Of a DNA stretch of 64,000 bases, positions 26,367 through 35,406 are shown piece after piece (within the stretch, counting starts at the first letter, position 1; every line of letters begins with the position of its first letter). Source of the stretch: Paucibacter_B soli. GTDB taxonomy: Bacteria > Pseudomonadota > Gammaproteobacteria > Burkholderiales > Burkholderiaceae_C. Location: the NCBI RefSeq assembly GCF_037482845.1, contig NZ_JBBHJW010000009.1, positions 62,001 through 126,000 of the forward strand, read 5' to 3'. Under the pieces are notes generated by a model. That model searched no databases and was not told the DNA's origin. It was given only the letters and a program-made list of their open reading frames with translations. The translations under genes were made by a program, and so were the position numbers.

Positions 26367-27695
26367 TTAGGCGCGTGCAATCGGGATCTCGTTCAAGCAT
26401 GTGGTGTAGCGCGGCGTCCTTCTCTCCTGCCGCATCGACCAAGTCGCCTTCTCCTGGCTCACGCCGGTGCTGGCCACGTGCAGCGACCCGCGGCCGTACC
26501 TGGCATTCACCTGGTCCATCGCGGACATCAGTTTGCTTCGGTCGCGGCGTTCCTCGTGGGCGCCCTCCCCTGCCCCGCCTTCGACAAAGAGATCGAGTTC
26601 CCCCTGCGCGAGCCCTTCAGGCTGCAGGTCGACGAGCATGACGCCGCATTTGGCAAAGCGGTAGCCTTCTCTGAATATGGCTCGCAGCCCACGGGTGGCC
26701 GCGGAAACGATCAGATTAGTGTCCGAGGTCGGCCTGACCAGCGGGACCGTGATGCTCCCGCTGTACTGGGCGTCTTTCAGTCGGAATAGCGAGGTCCGGA
26801 TGAACACCGAAACGGCGCCGGCGAAGCTGGACTGGCCTCTCAGCTTCTCGGCCGCCCGGGAGGCAAACGCCGAGCTCGCCTCGATCAAGTCGGCCTCGCA
26901 CATCACCGGACGTCCGAATGAACGCGAGCACATGATCTGCTGGCGAGGCTGGGGCACCTCATCAATGGAAATGCACGAGACGCCCTGCAGCTCGCGCACC
27001 GTCTTCTCGAGCACCAAGGAAAACCGCTTCCTGATCGTCGCGACGTCGACGCGCACCAGGTCGAGCACCGTCCGGATCCCCGCTGCCTCGAGCTGGGCCC
27101 CGATTCGCGGCCCGACGCCCCAGACCTCTTGCACCGGTGTCACGGCAAGAAGCTTGTCCAACTCCTCCTGAGCCAGCTCGCCCAAATGGCACACCTTCGC
27201 AAGGTGTGCCGGGTACAGGCCCGGCTTGCGCTCCGCCGACTTGGCGATGTGATTGGCCAGCTTGGCAAGGGTCTTGGTCGGCCCGAATCCGACGCAGGTG
27301 GGAATGCCGGTCCACATCAGAACCTTGGCGTGGATGGCCCAACCGATCTCGGTGAGATCCTTATTCACCCCTGCGAAATCAAGGAACGACTCATCGATGG
27401 AGTAAATGGACTGGCGAGGGGCGAAGGACCCGACTATGGCCATCATCCGCTCGCTCACATCGCCGTACAGCTCAAAGTTGGCCGATAGGGAGATCAGGCC
27501 GGCGGTGCGCTCCAGCTCTTTGAGGCGGAACGCTGGCTCACCCATCTTTATGCCCAGGTCCTTCGCTTCGTTGCTCCGGGCGATGGCGCAGCCATCGTTG
27601 TTGCTCAAAACCACGACAGGCTGGCCCTGGAGGGATGGGCGAAACGACCTTTCTGCGGACACGTAGAAGGCGTTGCCGTCGACGAGGGCGTACAT
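26367..27695 (-). CDS. umuC: UmuC/RulB-type Y-family DNA polymerase subunit
   Basis: About 442 residues, the usual UmuC length. It has the Y-family palm motifs: ALVDGNAFYVSAERSF (first catalytic Asp) and SIYSIDESFLDF (the catalytic Asp-Glu pair), followed by the helix-hairpin-helix VWGVGPRIGAQL and the little-finger region. It is the catalytic subunit of pol V and performs error-prone translesion synthesis with cleaved UmuD. It starts nine bases after umuD. Plasmid-borne umuDC typically raises survival and mutation under DNA damage. Confidence 0.92.
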   Translation of the reverse strand: MYALVDGNAFYVSAERSFRPSLQGQPVVVLSNNDGCAIARSNEAKDLGIKMGEPAFRLKELERTAGLISLSANFELYGDVSERMMAIVGSFAPRQSIYSIDESFLDFAGVNKDLTEIGWAIHAKVLMWTGIPTCVGFGPTKTLAKLANHIAKSAERKPGLYPAHLAKVCHLGELAQEELDKLLAVTPVQEVWGVGPRIGAQLEAAGIRTVLDLVRVDVATIRKRFSLVLEKTVRELQGVSCISIDEVPQPRQQIMCSRSFGRPVMCEADLIEASSAFASRAAEKLRGQSSFAGAVSVFIRTSLFRLKDAQYSGSITVPLVRPTSDTNLIVSAATRGLRAIFREGYRFAKCGVMLVDLQPEGLAQGELDLFVEGGAGEGAHEERRDRSKLMSAMDQVNARYGRGSLHVASTGVSQEKATWSMRQERRTPRYTTCLNEIPIARA

Positions 27696-27704
27696 GAGGT
27701 CCCC

Positions 27705-28157
27705 TCAGATCGAGAACTGTTTGACCGCCGTGGTGACGACGCCCCAAATCTCGATGACCTGGCCGTCCTTGGGCACGATGTCGGGGAAGGTCGGGTTCTC
27801 GGCCTTCAGCTTAATGTTCGACCCCATCTTCCAGAGACGCTTGACCGTGAACTCACCATCCACGATGGCGACCACGATGTGGCGGTGAGAAGGTTTGACT
27901 GACCGATCCACCAGGATGACGTCCCCGTCATCGATACCAGCATCTCGCATCGAAGCGCCGCTCACCCTCATCAGGTAGGTGGCATGCTGATTTCGAACGA
28001 AGGCATCGTTCAGGTCGATTCGCTTGCCACCCAGGTCCTCGGCCGGGCTCGGGAATCCGGCCTGTACAGAGAAAGTGACGGCATCGACGCCGGCGGACAC
28101 AGCTGCGCCACCAGGGGCGACCTGCGCAAAATCAACGTCTTGAATACTACTGTGCAT
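27705..28157 (-). CDS. umuD: UmuD-type LexA-like protease subunit
   Basis: A 150-residue protein with the UmuD layout: a cleavage site Ala-Gly in VQAGFPSPAEDL, the catalytic Ser in VSGASMRDAGI and the catalytic Lys in GEFTVKRLW. RecA filaments trigger self-cleavage to UmuD', which partners UmuC. The ATG at 28157 lies inside an SOS box at 28150-28165, so the transcript is either leaderless or translation starts slightly downstream. Operon with umuC. Confidence 0.92.
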   Translation of the reverse strand: MHSSIQDVDFAQVAPGGAAVSAGVDAVTFSVQAGFPSPAEDLGGKRIDLNDAFVRNQHATYLMRVSGASMRDAGIDDGDVILVDRSVKPSHRHIVVAIVDGEFTVKRLWKMGSNIKLKAENPTFPDIVPKDGQVIEIWGVVTTAVKQFSI

Positions 28158-28165
28158 CCATACAG
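28150..28165 (-). promoter_or_regulatory. LexA (SOS) box of umuDC
   Basis: CTGT-N8-ACAG exactly fits the LexA box. It overlaps the umuD start codon, so LexA bound here would block initiation or early elongation. Confidence 0.8.
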
Positions 28166-28204
28166 TCTATCGCGGCCGATCTGAAGCGCCAGGCGCCAAT
28201 GACA

Positions 28205-28240
28205 AAGGGCGCCGCGGCATTTGCCGGCGGCGCCCTTGAG
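28205..28240 (-). terminator. Terminator of the 28258-29028 gene
   Basis: A ten-base-pair stem, AAGGGCGCCG / CGGCGCCCTT, with a T-rich flank in the minus direction, 20 bases past the stop. Confidence 0.65.
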
Positions 28241-28257
28241 GCTTGGATGTCGAGGCC

Positions 28258-29028
28258 TTACTTCTTCTTCTTGGCCTCGTGATGCACTGCATCGGCGAGG
28301 CCGTGCACCTTCATCCAAGAAGGGAACAGGATCTCGCAGCGTTCATCGCCCTGCGTGGTGTTGAAGATGCATACATCCGGACGAATCAGGGCGACTTGCC
28401 TGATGCGACCTGGCGCGTCGATATCGTCGGCAACCGGAAGCACCATCACCTTGACATGACGTACATCTGCGTCAGCGGCGAGCCACTTGGCGAACAGGTC
28501 GGGGCGAAGCGCGATCTGCGAAACCCGATCCATTTCCTTGGAGAAGTCGCCACCCTCTTTCTTGATGAAGACCTGAAACCTGTGGAGCACTTCCTTCTGG
28601 AAGTCGGCCTGCATGCGACGGATATTCAAGAAACCGTAGGCATCACCGGTGTCTTTGAGCATGGCACGATTGACGAGCTGCTGCGAGATTTCGCCGACTT
28701 TGACTTCGTAGTCGATATAGGCGAACTGAGCATGCAAGTGTCGAGCGCGTTCACGCCAAAACTGCAACTCCTGCAGGGCATCGCGATGTCCGTATAGGGC
28801 CAATACACCTTCACCGTCCTTCGGTGCGCGTTCGCCGAAAGCGTCCGAGTGGAACGGCGCCGACTTCAGCAGCAGCTGAATTTTTCCGTCCTCGGTGAAG
28901 CGGCCAGCTTCAGCGCCGGCAACGACTTCAATTTGGGCGTCAGGGGTTCCTGGCGTGCCATGCACTCGGTACAAGCAAAACGAAGTCAGCTTGACTGAGG
29001 CCGAGTTTGGCGGCTTAGCAAGGGTCAT
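28258..29028 (-). CDS. Unknown protein, 256 residues
   Basis: I do not recognise it. It has a beta-rich N-terminal half (VKLTSFCLYRVHG...KIQLLLKSAPFHSD), a helical charged middle (ELQFWRERARHLHAQFAYID) and a Lys-rich C-terminus (VHHEAKKKK). No membrane segment. Single gene with its own promoter (29156-29183) and terminator. It lies between the SOS operon and the conjugation block; the context gives no clear role. Confidence 0.65.
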   Translation of the reverse strand: MTLAKPPNSASVKLTSFCLYRVHGTPGTPDAQIEVVAGAEAGRFTEDGKIQLLLKSAPFHSDAFGERAPKDGEGVLALYGHRDALQELQFWRERARHLHAQFAYIDYEVKVGEISQQLVNRAMLKDTGDAYGFLNIRRMQADFQKEVLHRFQVFIKKEGGDFSKEMDRVSQIALRPDLFAKWLAADADVRHVKVMVLPVADDIDAPGRIRQVALIRPDVCIFNTTQGDERCEILFPSWMKVHGLADAVHHEAKKKK

Positions 29029-29155
29029 GTGAGAACCTCAAAATAAGATATCTACTTCGCACCACTTTCGTCTTGCGTGCGGACAGCGTTTCGCATATCA
29101 TTTGCACCATTGACGAATATGGCAAAGAGCCCATAAGCGAGCCATCTAGTTAGAG

Positions 29156-29183
29156 ATTCTATATCACATACACCACCTGTCAA
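29156..29183 (-). promoter_or_regulatory. Promoter of the 28258-29028 gene
   Basis: On the minus strand TTGACA, 16 bases, TAGAAT, overlapping the recurrent TATGTGATAT word. Confidence 0.65.
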
Positions 29184-29251
29184 AATACTTTCTAGACGTT
29201 GGTGAATGTTTTCAGCTAATCCCACTCTTTTGAGCGACAACAGGAGTATTC

Positions 29252-29833
29252 ATGATCCCAACAGACCGGCCAGTAGTTGGCAAGGACCTCGATTCGATCC
29301 GTATCATGCATGGGATGCTGACTGCTGATGCCTGCTGGTTGTTCGGCATGTCCATCACCAAGTGGATGCACGTTGTACGCCAGGCTCCCAACGAGCCTCT
29401 GCGTGACCCAACGCTTGCGCTGCTGATTCGCTTCCTCGACCAGCACCCTGAAATGTCGGTGATCCCAAAGTTTCCGGAAGCCCCGGAGATGTTTGATCTC
29501 ATCAACAAGATCCAGGACGTTGACCAGAAGCGCTTCTCTGTCCTGTTCGGCTCCGAGTCGTCGGCCACCTATCGCTGGCTGAAATCGCCTGGCTCGCGCG
29601 TTTCTCCGGCCGTCGGCCGACTGATGCACTACCTGAAGATGTCCCTGCTTGCCAACCCACCTGAGCGCCGCGGCGTCATGCTCGAAGAGTGGCGTCAGAC
29701 CGTGCAGACGGAGGCCACAGCCCGCGGTGTCAATGACATCTTCAAATCGGGCTCCTGGAAGCCAAAAGAGCCGAAGCCGCCCCGCAAACGCGCTCCCAAG
29801 AAGAATGCCACAAGTACTGAAGTCACTACTTGA
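29252..29833 (+). CDS. Unknown protein with two HTH-like units and basic tail
   Basis: A 193-residue protein preceded by AGGAG. Two similar segments, LTADACWLFGMSITKWMHVV (about 23-42) and FSVLFGSESSATYRWLKSPG (about 95-114), each look like a helix-turn-helix, so it may be a duplicated DNA-binding protein. The C-terminal 30 residues are strongly basic (KEPKPPRKRAPKKNAT). It lies beside, and convergent with, the conjugation block and could be a transfer regulator or relaxosome accessory; that is inference. Confidence 0.6.
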   Translation: MIPTDRPVVGKDLDSIRIMHGMLTADACWLFGMSITKWMHVVRQAPNEPLRDPTLALLIRFLDQHPEMSVIPKFPEAPEMFDLINKIQDVDQKRFSVLFGSESSATYRWLKSPGSRVSPAVGRLMHYLKMSLLANPPERRGVMLEEWRQTVQTEATARGVNDIFKSGSWKPKEPKPPRKRAPKKNATSTEVTT

Positions 29834-29924
29834 ACCCAAACTGGTTCCTCAAGCCATCCTTGGCGTTTGAGATACCAGCAGCGCCACGTACCAGGTTTCA
29901 GGTCAGTGGTTTTCCAGATATCAG

Positions 29925-29951
29925 AAAGCCGCCCATGGGCGGCTTTCTTGT
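29925..29951. terminator. Bidirectional terminator
   Basis: A perfect hairpin, AGAAAGCCGCCC-ATG-GGCGGCTTTCT, between the convergent genes ending at 29833 and 29968. Confidence 0.85.
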
Positions 29952-29967
29952 CTGCAGTCGGGGGGGG

Positions 29968-30705
29968 TCAGCCTCGCTTTCGCGACTCAGTGCTGATCCA
30001 GGTCCGAGACCGACCGGTGTCGACGTGCACGAACCCGCGGTTGACGTAGATTCCATTGCCGCCAGCGACGTTGAACTGCTTGGCCATAGCGCCGAGCATA
30101 GAGCTGGAAATGCCCTCGACACGGATGTCTGCTGCCTTGGCGTATAGATGCAGCGAATTCAGCGCCGCGCCCTCGGTTGCGCTGTTTGTCTGTAGGGATC
30201 TGAAGCCAGACAAGATCTCAAAGTTTGCCTCTCGGCCATTGTGCTGAGCCCAGCGCTGCATGCCACAAAGGAGATCGAGGAGCCCTGGATCCATTGCAGC
30301 CAGCTTTCCGGCCTGGACATCGCGGAGCAGCATGCAGGCTTGCGCATAACCCTCACGATCCAGAAGGCCGTCCTGTGTGCAGTAGCGAACCCGACGAAGG
30401 GCGCCATCTCGCCGCATAGTGATCGACCGCTCACCGGAGAGCAGCGCCCTGCGCCAGTCTTGCTGGGAGGCCACCGGCGCCTGCCACCACCGCTCTGCTT
30501 CCTGCTGATCTGCCGGCGTCGCCTGCGCTCGCGCCTCTTCGTCGGCCCTTGCCTGGGCCTCGGCAATCGAGTTGCGCAGATACCCGGAATCGAACTCTGG
30601 CGTGCCAGCGATCAATGTCTGAGCCCGCGCTTGGGTTGAAGCGGCGAGCGCCACAGCCGCAAGCCCAAGGAATCCTCGCCGATCCAGGCGATCAATCAAA
30701 CCCAC
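29968..30705 (-). CDS. DUF882/M15-type murein peptidase with Tat signal
   Basis: About 245 residues from the GTG at 30705, eight bases past the previous stop; a longer start at 30735 would overlap that gene. A twin-arginine signal (RLDRRGFLGLAAVALAAST) opens it. The C-terminal part carries the M15 zinc-peptidase pattern: GFRSLQTN, NSLHLYAKAADI (His and Asp) and FVHVDTGRSRTW (His). Such enzymes cut peptide cross-links in murein. It ends the conjugation operon and may open the wall for the transfer channel or pilus. Confidence 0.8.
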   Translation of the reverse strand: MGLIDRLDRRGFLGLAAVALAASTQARAQTLIAGTPEFDSGYLRNSIAEAQARADEEARAQATPADQQEAERWWQAPVASQQDWRRALLSGERSITMRRDGALRRVRYCTQDGLLDREGYAQACMLLRDVQAGKLAAMDPGLLDLLCGMQRWAQHNGREANFEILSGFRSLQTNSATEGAALNSLHLYAKAADIRVEGISSSMLGAMAKQFNVAGGNGIYVNRGFVHVDTGRSRTWISTESRKRG

Positions 30706-30712
30706 GCCCAAC

Positions 30713-33562
30713 TCAGTCTCCCAAATCGGCAGCAACGCCGAGGATCTCGGTCACGCGCGTGGCGACCTCTGAGAACCTGTTCATATCAGGCTTCTTTGCC
30801 GGCGCCTGCAGCGGGTACTTTGTGGCCTGACCAAGATCGCCTGCCACGATATTCGCAGTCAATTCGGCTTCTTCTGAAGAGGCACCCATCGCCTTCTCGA
30901 TTTCAGCGATACCCGAGACGGTCGCGTCGCGGTTGAGGAGCCCCTCTTCCGCCAGTGGCTCATCGAATCCGAGTGTCATGTCGTAGCCAGCACCAACATC
31001 TGACTCGTCTTGGGGCAGATCCTGGCCCCCGCCATCGATGTCGTTGTCCGCCATAGCAACCATTGGAGGCATCGCGGCTGCGTCGCCGCCGAAGAGATCC
31101 GTGGCAGTTGCGAAATCGTGCTCCACCAGCGCGGCCGGCACCAGTTGTGCACGCTCTGGAACCAAAACAGGTGGCGCGAACTCCTCTCCAAACTCATCTT
31201 CACCGCCAGGTTGAGCAAACTCTGTGCCCGGCTCGACCAGCCCGTCGTCATCGCTAAACGGGAAGTCATAAGCAGCTGAAGGCTCCTTCAGTTCCTGCGC
31301 CTGCACTTGACCGAATCCGCCGCCGATGCCTGTCTGAGCTCCTGCAGCCTCCAGGATTGGCTCAATTTCACCTTCGTGGAACAGACCCTTGTTCGGCTCG
31401 TCCAGAGCCGCCGCTTGCTGACCAGAAGACTGATCCGCAGGTCCACCCCATGGAGGCTGCTGCTCCATCTCTCCCCAAGGTGATTCACTGTGAGCAAGAG
31501 CGCCCGCCTGCATTTCGCCGGCGAAGTCGATTGGTTGAGATTCGTCGCCCTCGTCGAATTCGAAGTTGCTTGCAGTCAGCTTTGTGAAGGTGCTCGCCCG
31601 ACGAGCTTCCGCTTGCTGGCAATGAGCCAGCACCATGCCTGCGCGCATCAGGGCTGGTTGATCCTTGAACTGGGCAAATGCATCAAGAACGTCCTTCAAG
31701 TCAGCAACTGAACCAGCGACATCCATGAAGGACTTCATACCGCCGTCGGCCATCACCGCGCGCTTGAACTTGTCGCTACTGCTGGCGAATGCCGCGACCT
31801 CGTCTGGGTCCGGGCGAGCAACTCGAATGAAGTGATTCACCCGCAGCTGCTTCACATTCTTTGGGTTGGCGAAGAACGACTTCACGCGCAACATCGTGTT
31901 GCCGTAGAACAGGTTCCACTCACCTGAAATTTGCCCCCGCAGACCCTCAAGGCTAACGCGATCCATTCTCTCCACGCTGACATTCTGCTCAGCCTTGAAG
32001 CCAGTGGGGCCCAGCGAGCCAGGATCCGTCTCGTATCGACCGTAGCGCGTGAAGAGACCTTGACCGCCAAGGCTCTGGAAATACTTGTACGTATCAACGC
32101 ACTCAAGCTTGCCGCAGAGCTTTGTATTCGTGTTGGCCAGCGTCGACTTTGCCTCTTCCTTCGAGGCCTTCTCAAAAGCCGGCAAATCCTGTCCTGCAAA
32201 AATGGCAGAAAAACCGAGCGAACGAGCCTGCGCCGGCACAACGGCGAAGCCCTCAACAGCGTAATAGCCGTACTCATCCAGCACGCACATGAACGGGCTA
32301 GGGCTGTTCGTAGGCTTGGCCGAGATCACCTTGGCCCAGTCACCTTCAATGGCAGATCCAAGGCCCTTAGCCATAGTCGCCTTGATCGAGGCAACAACGA
32401 TTCGACCCAGGTTGGTCAGCTCGGTGGGCGACTTTTCCAGAGCCGGCAGCAGCACGACCAGGATGCGGCGGTTCAAGAACACATCAACGAAGTCGATCTC
32501 CGCAAGGGGAGTCTTCATGATGTAGCCGTAGGTGTCAGATAGTGAGTTGAACGTCCGGCCGAGCTGCATGGAGATGTAGCCGTGCTGCTCGTGCGTTGTC
32601 TCGCTCTGGTCGTGGTACTTTTCTTTCTTGTACCCTGGCTTATTCATCAGGTAGGCGCGGATCCCGTCCAGCGCCCCAGATTCAGCCAAACCTGCATATC
32701 GTTCGGGGTCGCGCCATGCAAGGTCCTCGATCTTGTTGAGCTCAAAGTAATCTCGGATGACGTTCACGTCTAGGTTCAGGCCGTGGTTGTCACGAAGATA
32801 GACCAGCGGCTTGATGAGCGCTTCAACGAACGACTCGGCTTGTTGCGTCCAAGTGCTCTTTTCACCGGTCGCCATCAGGCCTTTGACCAGTTCGCTCAAC
32901 ATGCCTGACGAGCCGACGGCAAACGGATTCAGTGTGTTCGAGAGCTTGCTCGACTGCGCACCGTAAATGTCTTTTGCACCCGTCTGGAAATTGATGACGA
33001 GGACATCGTCTTCGCGCCCCATCGAGCGCGCCATTGAGTAAATCTTTCCGTACAGCGAGGAATCCGCCTTGCCGTCAACATAGATCAGGCCGGACCCGTG
33101 GATCAGTGCGTTGTAGACGAGGGAAATGAGGTACTCAGTCTTGCCTGAACCAGTAGTTCCCATGAACAGCATGTGCGTCCGTGCCATGCCGTCAGAGAGC
33201 CAAACTTCTTCACCCGTATCTTCGTCATTGCCCATGTAGACAATGCCCTCCGCCGGCGAAGGCTTGCGGTCCTTAGGGCTGATTTCCTTCGGGTCGATCT
33301 CATTCGACGTCTTGGGCATCCGCAGCGCCAGGCCGGACTTCTTCTGCACGGAGCGCGCGTAGAAGAAGAAGGCCACGCAAAGCAGGAAGAGCCACTCAGC
33401 GAATTGACGTCCAAAGAAGATGGCGATGCCGAAGCCGACCATCACCATGGCAACATTTTCCTCGCTCGCCAACGCGTCAGCCATGCGGTCGCCGAGGCTC
33501 CGCGTGTCATAGATCAGCGTGGACTCTTTGCGCTCCAGCCTTGTATTCAGCCCTTTGACCAT
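30713..33562 (-). CDS. DotL/TrbC-type conjugative coupling ATPase
   Basis: A 949-residue protein, the usual size of I-type coupling proteins. Near the N-terminus two hydrophobic segments (ENVAMVMVGFGIAIFFG and FAEWLFLLCVAFFFYA) anchor it in the inner membrane. Then come Walker A (FMGTTGSGKTEYLI) and Walker B (FMCVLDEYGYYAVEGFAVVP) of the VirD4/TraG superfamily. The acidic C-terminal 300 residues are low in complexity and probably bind adaptors or cargo, as in DotL. It delivers DNA and protein substrates to the type IVB secretion channel. The genes for DotM-like, transglycosylase and peptidase proteins flank it. Confidence 0.9.
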   Translation of the reverse strand: MVKGLNTRLERKESTLIYDTRSLGDRMADALASEENVAMVMVGFGIAIFFGRQFAEWLFLLCVAFFFYARSVQKKSGLALRMPKTSNEIDPKEISPKDRKPSPAEGIVYMGNDEDTGEEVWLSDGMARTHMLFMGTTGSGKTEYLISLVYNALIHGSGLIYVDGKADSSLYGKIYSMARSMGREDDVLVINFQTGAKDIYGAQSSKLSNTLNPFAVGSSGMLSELVKGLMATGEKSTWTQQAESFVEALIKPLVYLRDNHGLNLDVNVIRDYFELNKIEDLAWRDPERYAGLAESGALDGIRAYLMNKPGYKKEKYHDQSETTHEQHGYISMQLGRTFNSLSDTYGYIMKTPLAEIDFVDVFLNRRILVVLLPALEKSPTELTNLGRIVVASIKATMAKGLGSAIEGDWAKVISAKPTNSPSPFMCVLDEYGYYAVEGFAVVPAQARSLGFSAIFAGQDLPAFEKASKEEAKSTLANTNTKLCGKLECVDTYKYFQSLGGQGLFTRYGRYETDPGSLGPTGFKAEQNVSVERMDRVSLEGLRGQISGEWNLFYGNTMLRVKSFFANPKNVKQLRVNHFIRVARPDPDEVAAFASSSDKFKRAVMADGGMKSFMDVAGSVADLKDVLDAFAQFKDQPALMRAGMVLAHCQQAEARRASTFTKLTASNFEFDEGDESQPIDFAGEMQAGALAHSESPWGEMEQQPPWGGPADQSSGQQAAALDEPNKGLFHEGEIEPILEAAGAQTGIGGGFGQVQAQELKEPSAAYDFPFSDDDGLVEPGTEFAQPGGEDEFGEEFAPPVLVPERAQLVPAALVEHDFATATDLFGGDAAAMPPMVAMADNDIDGGGQDLPQDESDVGAGYDMTLGFDEPLAEEGLLNRDATVSGIAEIEKAMGASSEEAELTANIVAGDLGQATKYPLQAPAKKPDMNRFSEVATRVTEILGVAADLGD

Positions 33563-33588
33563 CGGGATCTACCTTCGAAGTGGCTGAA

Positions 33589-34194
33589 TTAGCGTGGAGC
33601 GCAGTTCAACGCCGGTGGCTCAATACTGGGGGCCTGGAGCTGCGGCTTGAACTCGTACTGGCCGGCAGCCAGCTGCTCAAGCGTTGGTTCACCAGGGTTG
33701 AACGACTTCGATCCGACCGCTTGCTGTTGATGGACCTGGCGCGCCGCTTGATCCCCAGCTGACGCGGAGGGTGCCGAGAGAGTGCCCAACATCAGCGCCA
33801 CGAAAAACAAGCCAGCGAGGCCACCAACCCACTTACCCAGTTGACCCAGCCGGAACTCACCACCAATACCTGCGTGCGCCTTCATCAGTTGGGCGTGCGC
33901 ATTTTTAGCACCGAGCTCCGAACCAAAGCTGGCCAGCTTGGTCAAGGCCGTGTCATCAGGGCCGGAGCCGCCCATAAGGCAACTGACGCCCGAACCCTGC
34001 GGATGCACTTGAACCGTGATGAATTTGTAGGCCTCGGCATCGACCGTGAATGCGTTCGTTCCGTTGGTCAAGATCACTGGACCAGTGCGGCTTAGGAATT
34101 CCCCCCTCCGACGCTGTCGGCGAGCCGACACAGCATCTGTCTCAGGAAATCCGGGAACGAAGGTTTTGGCCTGCTTACGGAATGGCTTGGACAT
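33589..34194 (-). CDS. Single-pass membrane protein of the conjugation block
   Basis: A 201-residue protein: basic N-terminus (ARRQRRRGEFLSR), small cytoplasmic domain, one membrane segment (VGGLAGLFFVALMLGTL, about 125-141), then a Gln/Pro-rich periplasmic tail with a single late Cys. It lies directly before the DotL-like gene, so it is probably a partner of the coupling complex. I recognise no family. It has its own promoter at 34227-34255. Confidence 0.65.
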   Translation of the reverse strand: MSKPFRKQAKTFVPGFPETDAVSARRQRRRGEFLSRTGPVILTNGTNAFTVDAEAYKFITVQVHPQGSGVSCLMGGSGPDDTALTKLASFGSELGAKNAHAQLMKAHAGIGGEFRLGQLGKWVGGLAGLFFVALMLGTLSAPSASAGDQAARQVHQQQAVGSKSFNPGEPTLEQLAAGQYEFKPQLQAPSIEPPALNCAPR

Positions 34195-34226
34195 GGGCAG
34201 CTTAATGTCAGTGGTGTACTGGATAT

Positions 34227-34255
34227 ATTCTATACTAATGGAGCAAAACTGTCAA
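34227..34255 (-). promoter_or_regulatory. Sigma70 promoter inside the conjugation block
   Basis: Minus strand TTGACA, 17 bases, TAGAAT (within TATAGAAT): near consensus, 33 bases before the ATG at 34194. Confidence 0.75.
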
Positions 34256-34274
34256 TTTCACCCCAGGCAATCGA

Positions 34275-35372
34275 CTACAAGAACAGCCGATGCTCTTCGT
34301 CGCTCTCGCTGAAGTCCTTCAAGGCCAGATCGAGTCCGTCAATGGCTTTCTCAACCATCGGGCTGGGGCACGCAGCCCCAACGGTCTTCTCGAAGAGCCA
34401 GTGGCCCATGATGCCAGCGCACTCCACATGAAATGAGTACCGACCAACATTGTTCAGCGTGTACCAGAGCTTCCGATCCACCGTCTTCAGCCAGATGAAC
34501 ATTGGGCTCGCCAGGACGCCGTCTGCCCGCGATATCTGCAGCATGGTCGCCATCACGGTGAAGACATAGGCGTGACGCTCGATCACCATCTTTGCTAGGC
34601 GATGGCTCCCATGCTCAGCGATGGCCGCATCTGCGAATGAAGTGTCCATGCCATTGATGCCGCCTGTCTTGAAAGTTGAGGCCATCTTCCGGAAGGCAGT
34701 CGTTGAGTCGGTGCCCTTCCCTGCAATGCGTAGCAAGAGTGCCGCATACAACGCCCTTGTGTGCTTTGGTAGTGCATCGGGACCAGCCCAGATCGTACCC
34801 AGCTGCGCGGAGAAAACGTCGCGACTCCTATCGCGGTCGAGCTTGCCCCCTCGCTGCGCCAGCTTGTTCTTTTCAGCAAACTCCCACTCAGTGAGAGCCA
34901 CGGCGTACTCGCCCTTCGTGATGTCGCCTTCAACCATTTCGACCTGCCGTCCAGCCACAGGCGCAATTTCGGGCCATAGCGCAGCTTCCTGCTTAGCAAG
35001 CGAAGACATTGAGTGTCGCTTGGCATACCGACCGCGGAAGGACTTCACGTACAAGTAGTACGTCATGACGAGTATTGGCGGAATGAACAGGAACCTGACG
35101 TAGTTGCCCGTCTTGGTCAGCATGTGCACTGTCTCGACAAACTCCAGTGAGCCGCCATTCAAAATCTTCAGTTTTCCATACAGATCAGCGGCGCCGTCAA
35201 AGAATGGCATGAAAAGCGAGAGCTCGTACTTTCGGACAACGCCCATGAAGGCCGAGTAGTGCCTGCCAAAGAACACCCAGAATATGAGCGCCATGATCGT
35301 GATTGCCAATGCAATGACGAAGATGTTCCCTTCGAGGTTCGGGTCTGATTGACCAGGTGACTTTTGCGCCAT
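34275..35372 (-). CDS. DotM/IcmP/TrbA-like conjugation protein
   Basis: A 365-residue protein with an N-terminal membrane anchor (IFVIALAITIMALIFWVFFG), a second hydrophobic segment (FLFIPPILVMTYYLYV, about 92-107) and a large cytoplasmic domain containing the pattern typical of this family (ALYAALLLRIAGKG, then YVFTVMATMLQISRADGVLA, PMFIWLKTVDRKLWYTLNNV and WLFEKTVG). DotM joins DotL in the type IV coupling complex and binds acidic substrate signals. AAGGAAA precedes the ATG. Its neighbour order matches the trbA-trbC region of I-type plasmids. Confidence 0.85.
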   Translation of the reverse strand: MAQKSPGQSDPNLEGNIFVIALAITIMALIFWVFFGRHYSAFMGVVRKYELSLFMPFFDGAADLYGKLKILNGGSLEFVETVHMLTKTGNYVRFLFIPPILVMTYYLYVKSFRGRYAKRHSMSSLAKQEAALWPEIAPVAGRQVEMVEGDITKGEYAVALTEWEFAEKNKLAQRGGKLDRDRSRDVFSAQLGTIWAGPDALPKHTRALYAALLLRIAGKGTDSTTAFRKMASTFKTGGINGMDTSFADAAIAEHGSHRLAKMVIERHAYVFTVMATMLQISRADGVLASPMFIWLKTVDRKLWYTLNNVGRYSFHVECAGIMGHWLFEKTVGAACPSPMVEKAIDGLDLALKDFSESDEEHRLFL

Positions 35373-35406
35373 GAAATTTCCTTGGTGGGGTGATCCCCGT
35401 GACTAT

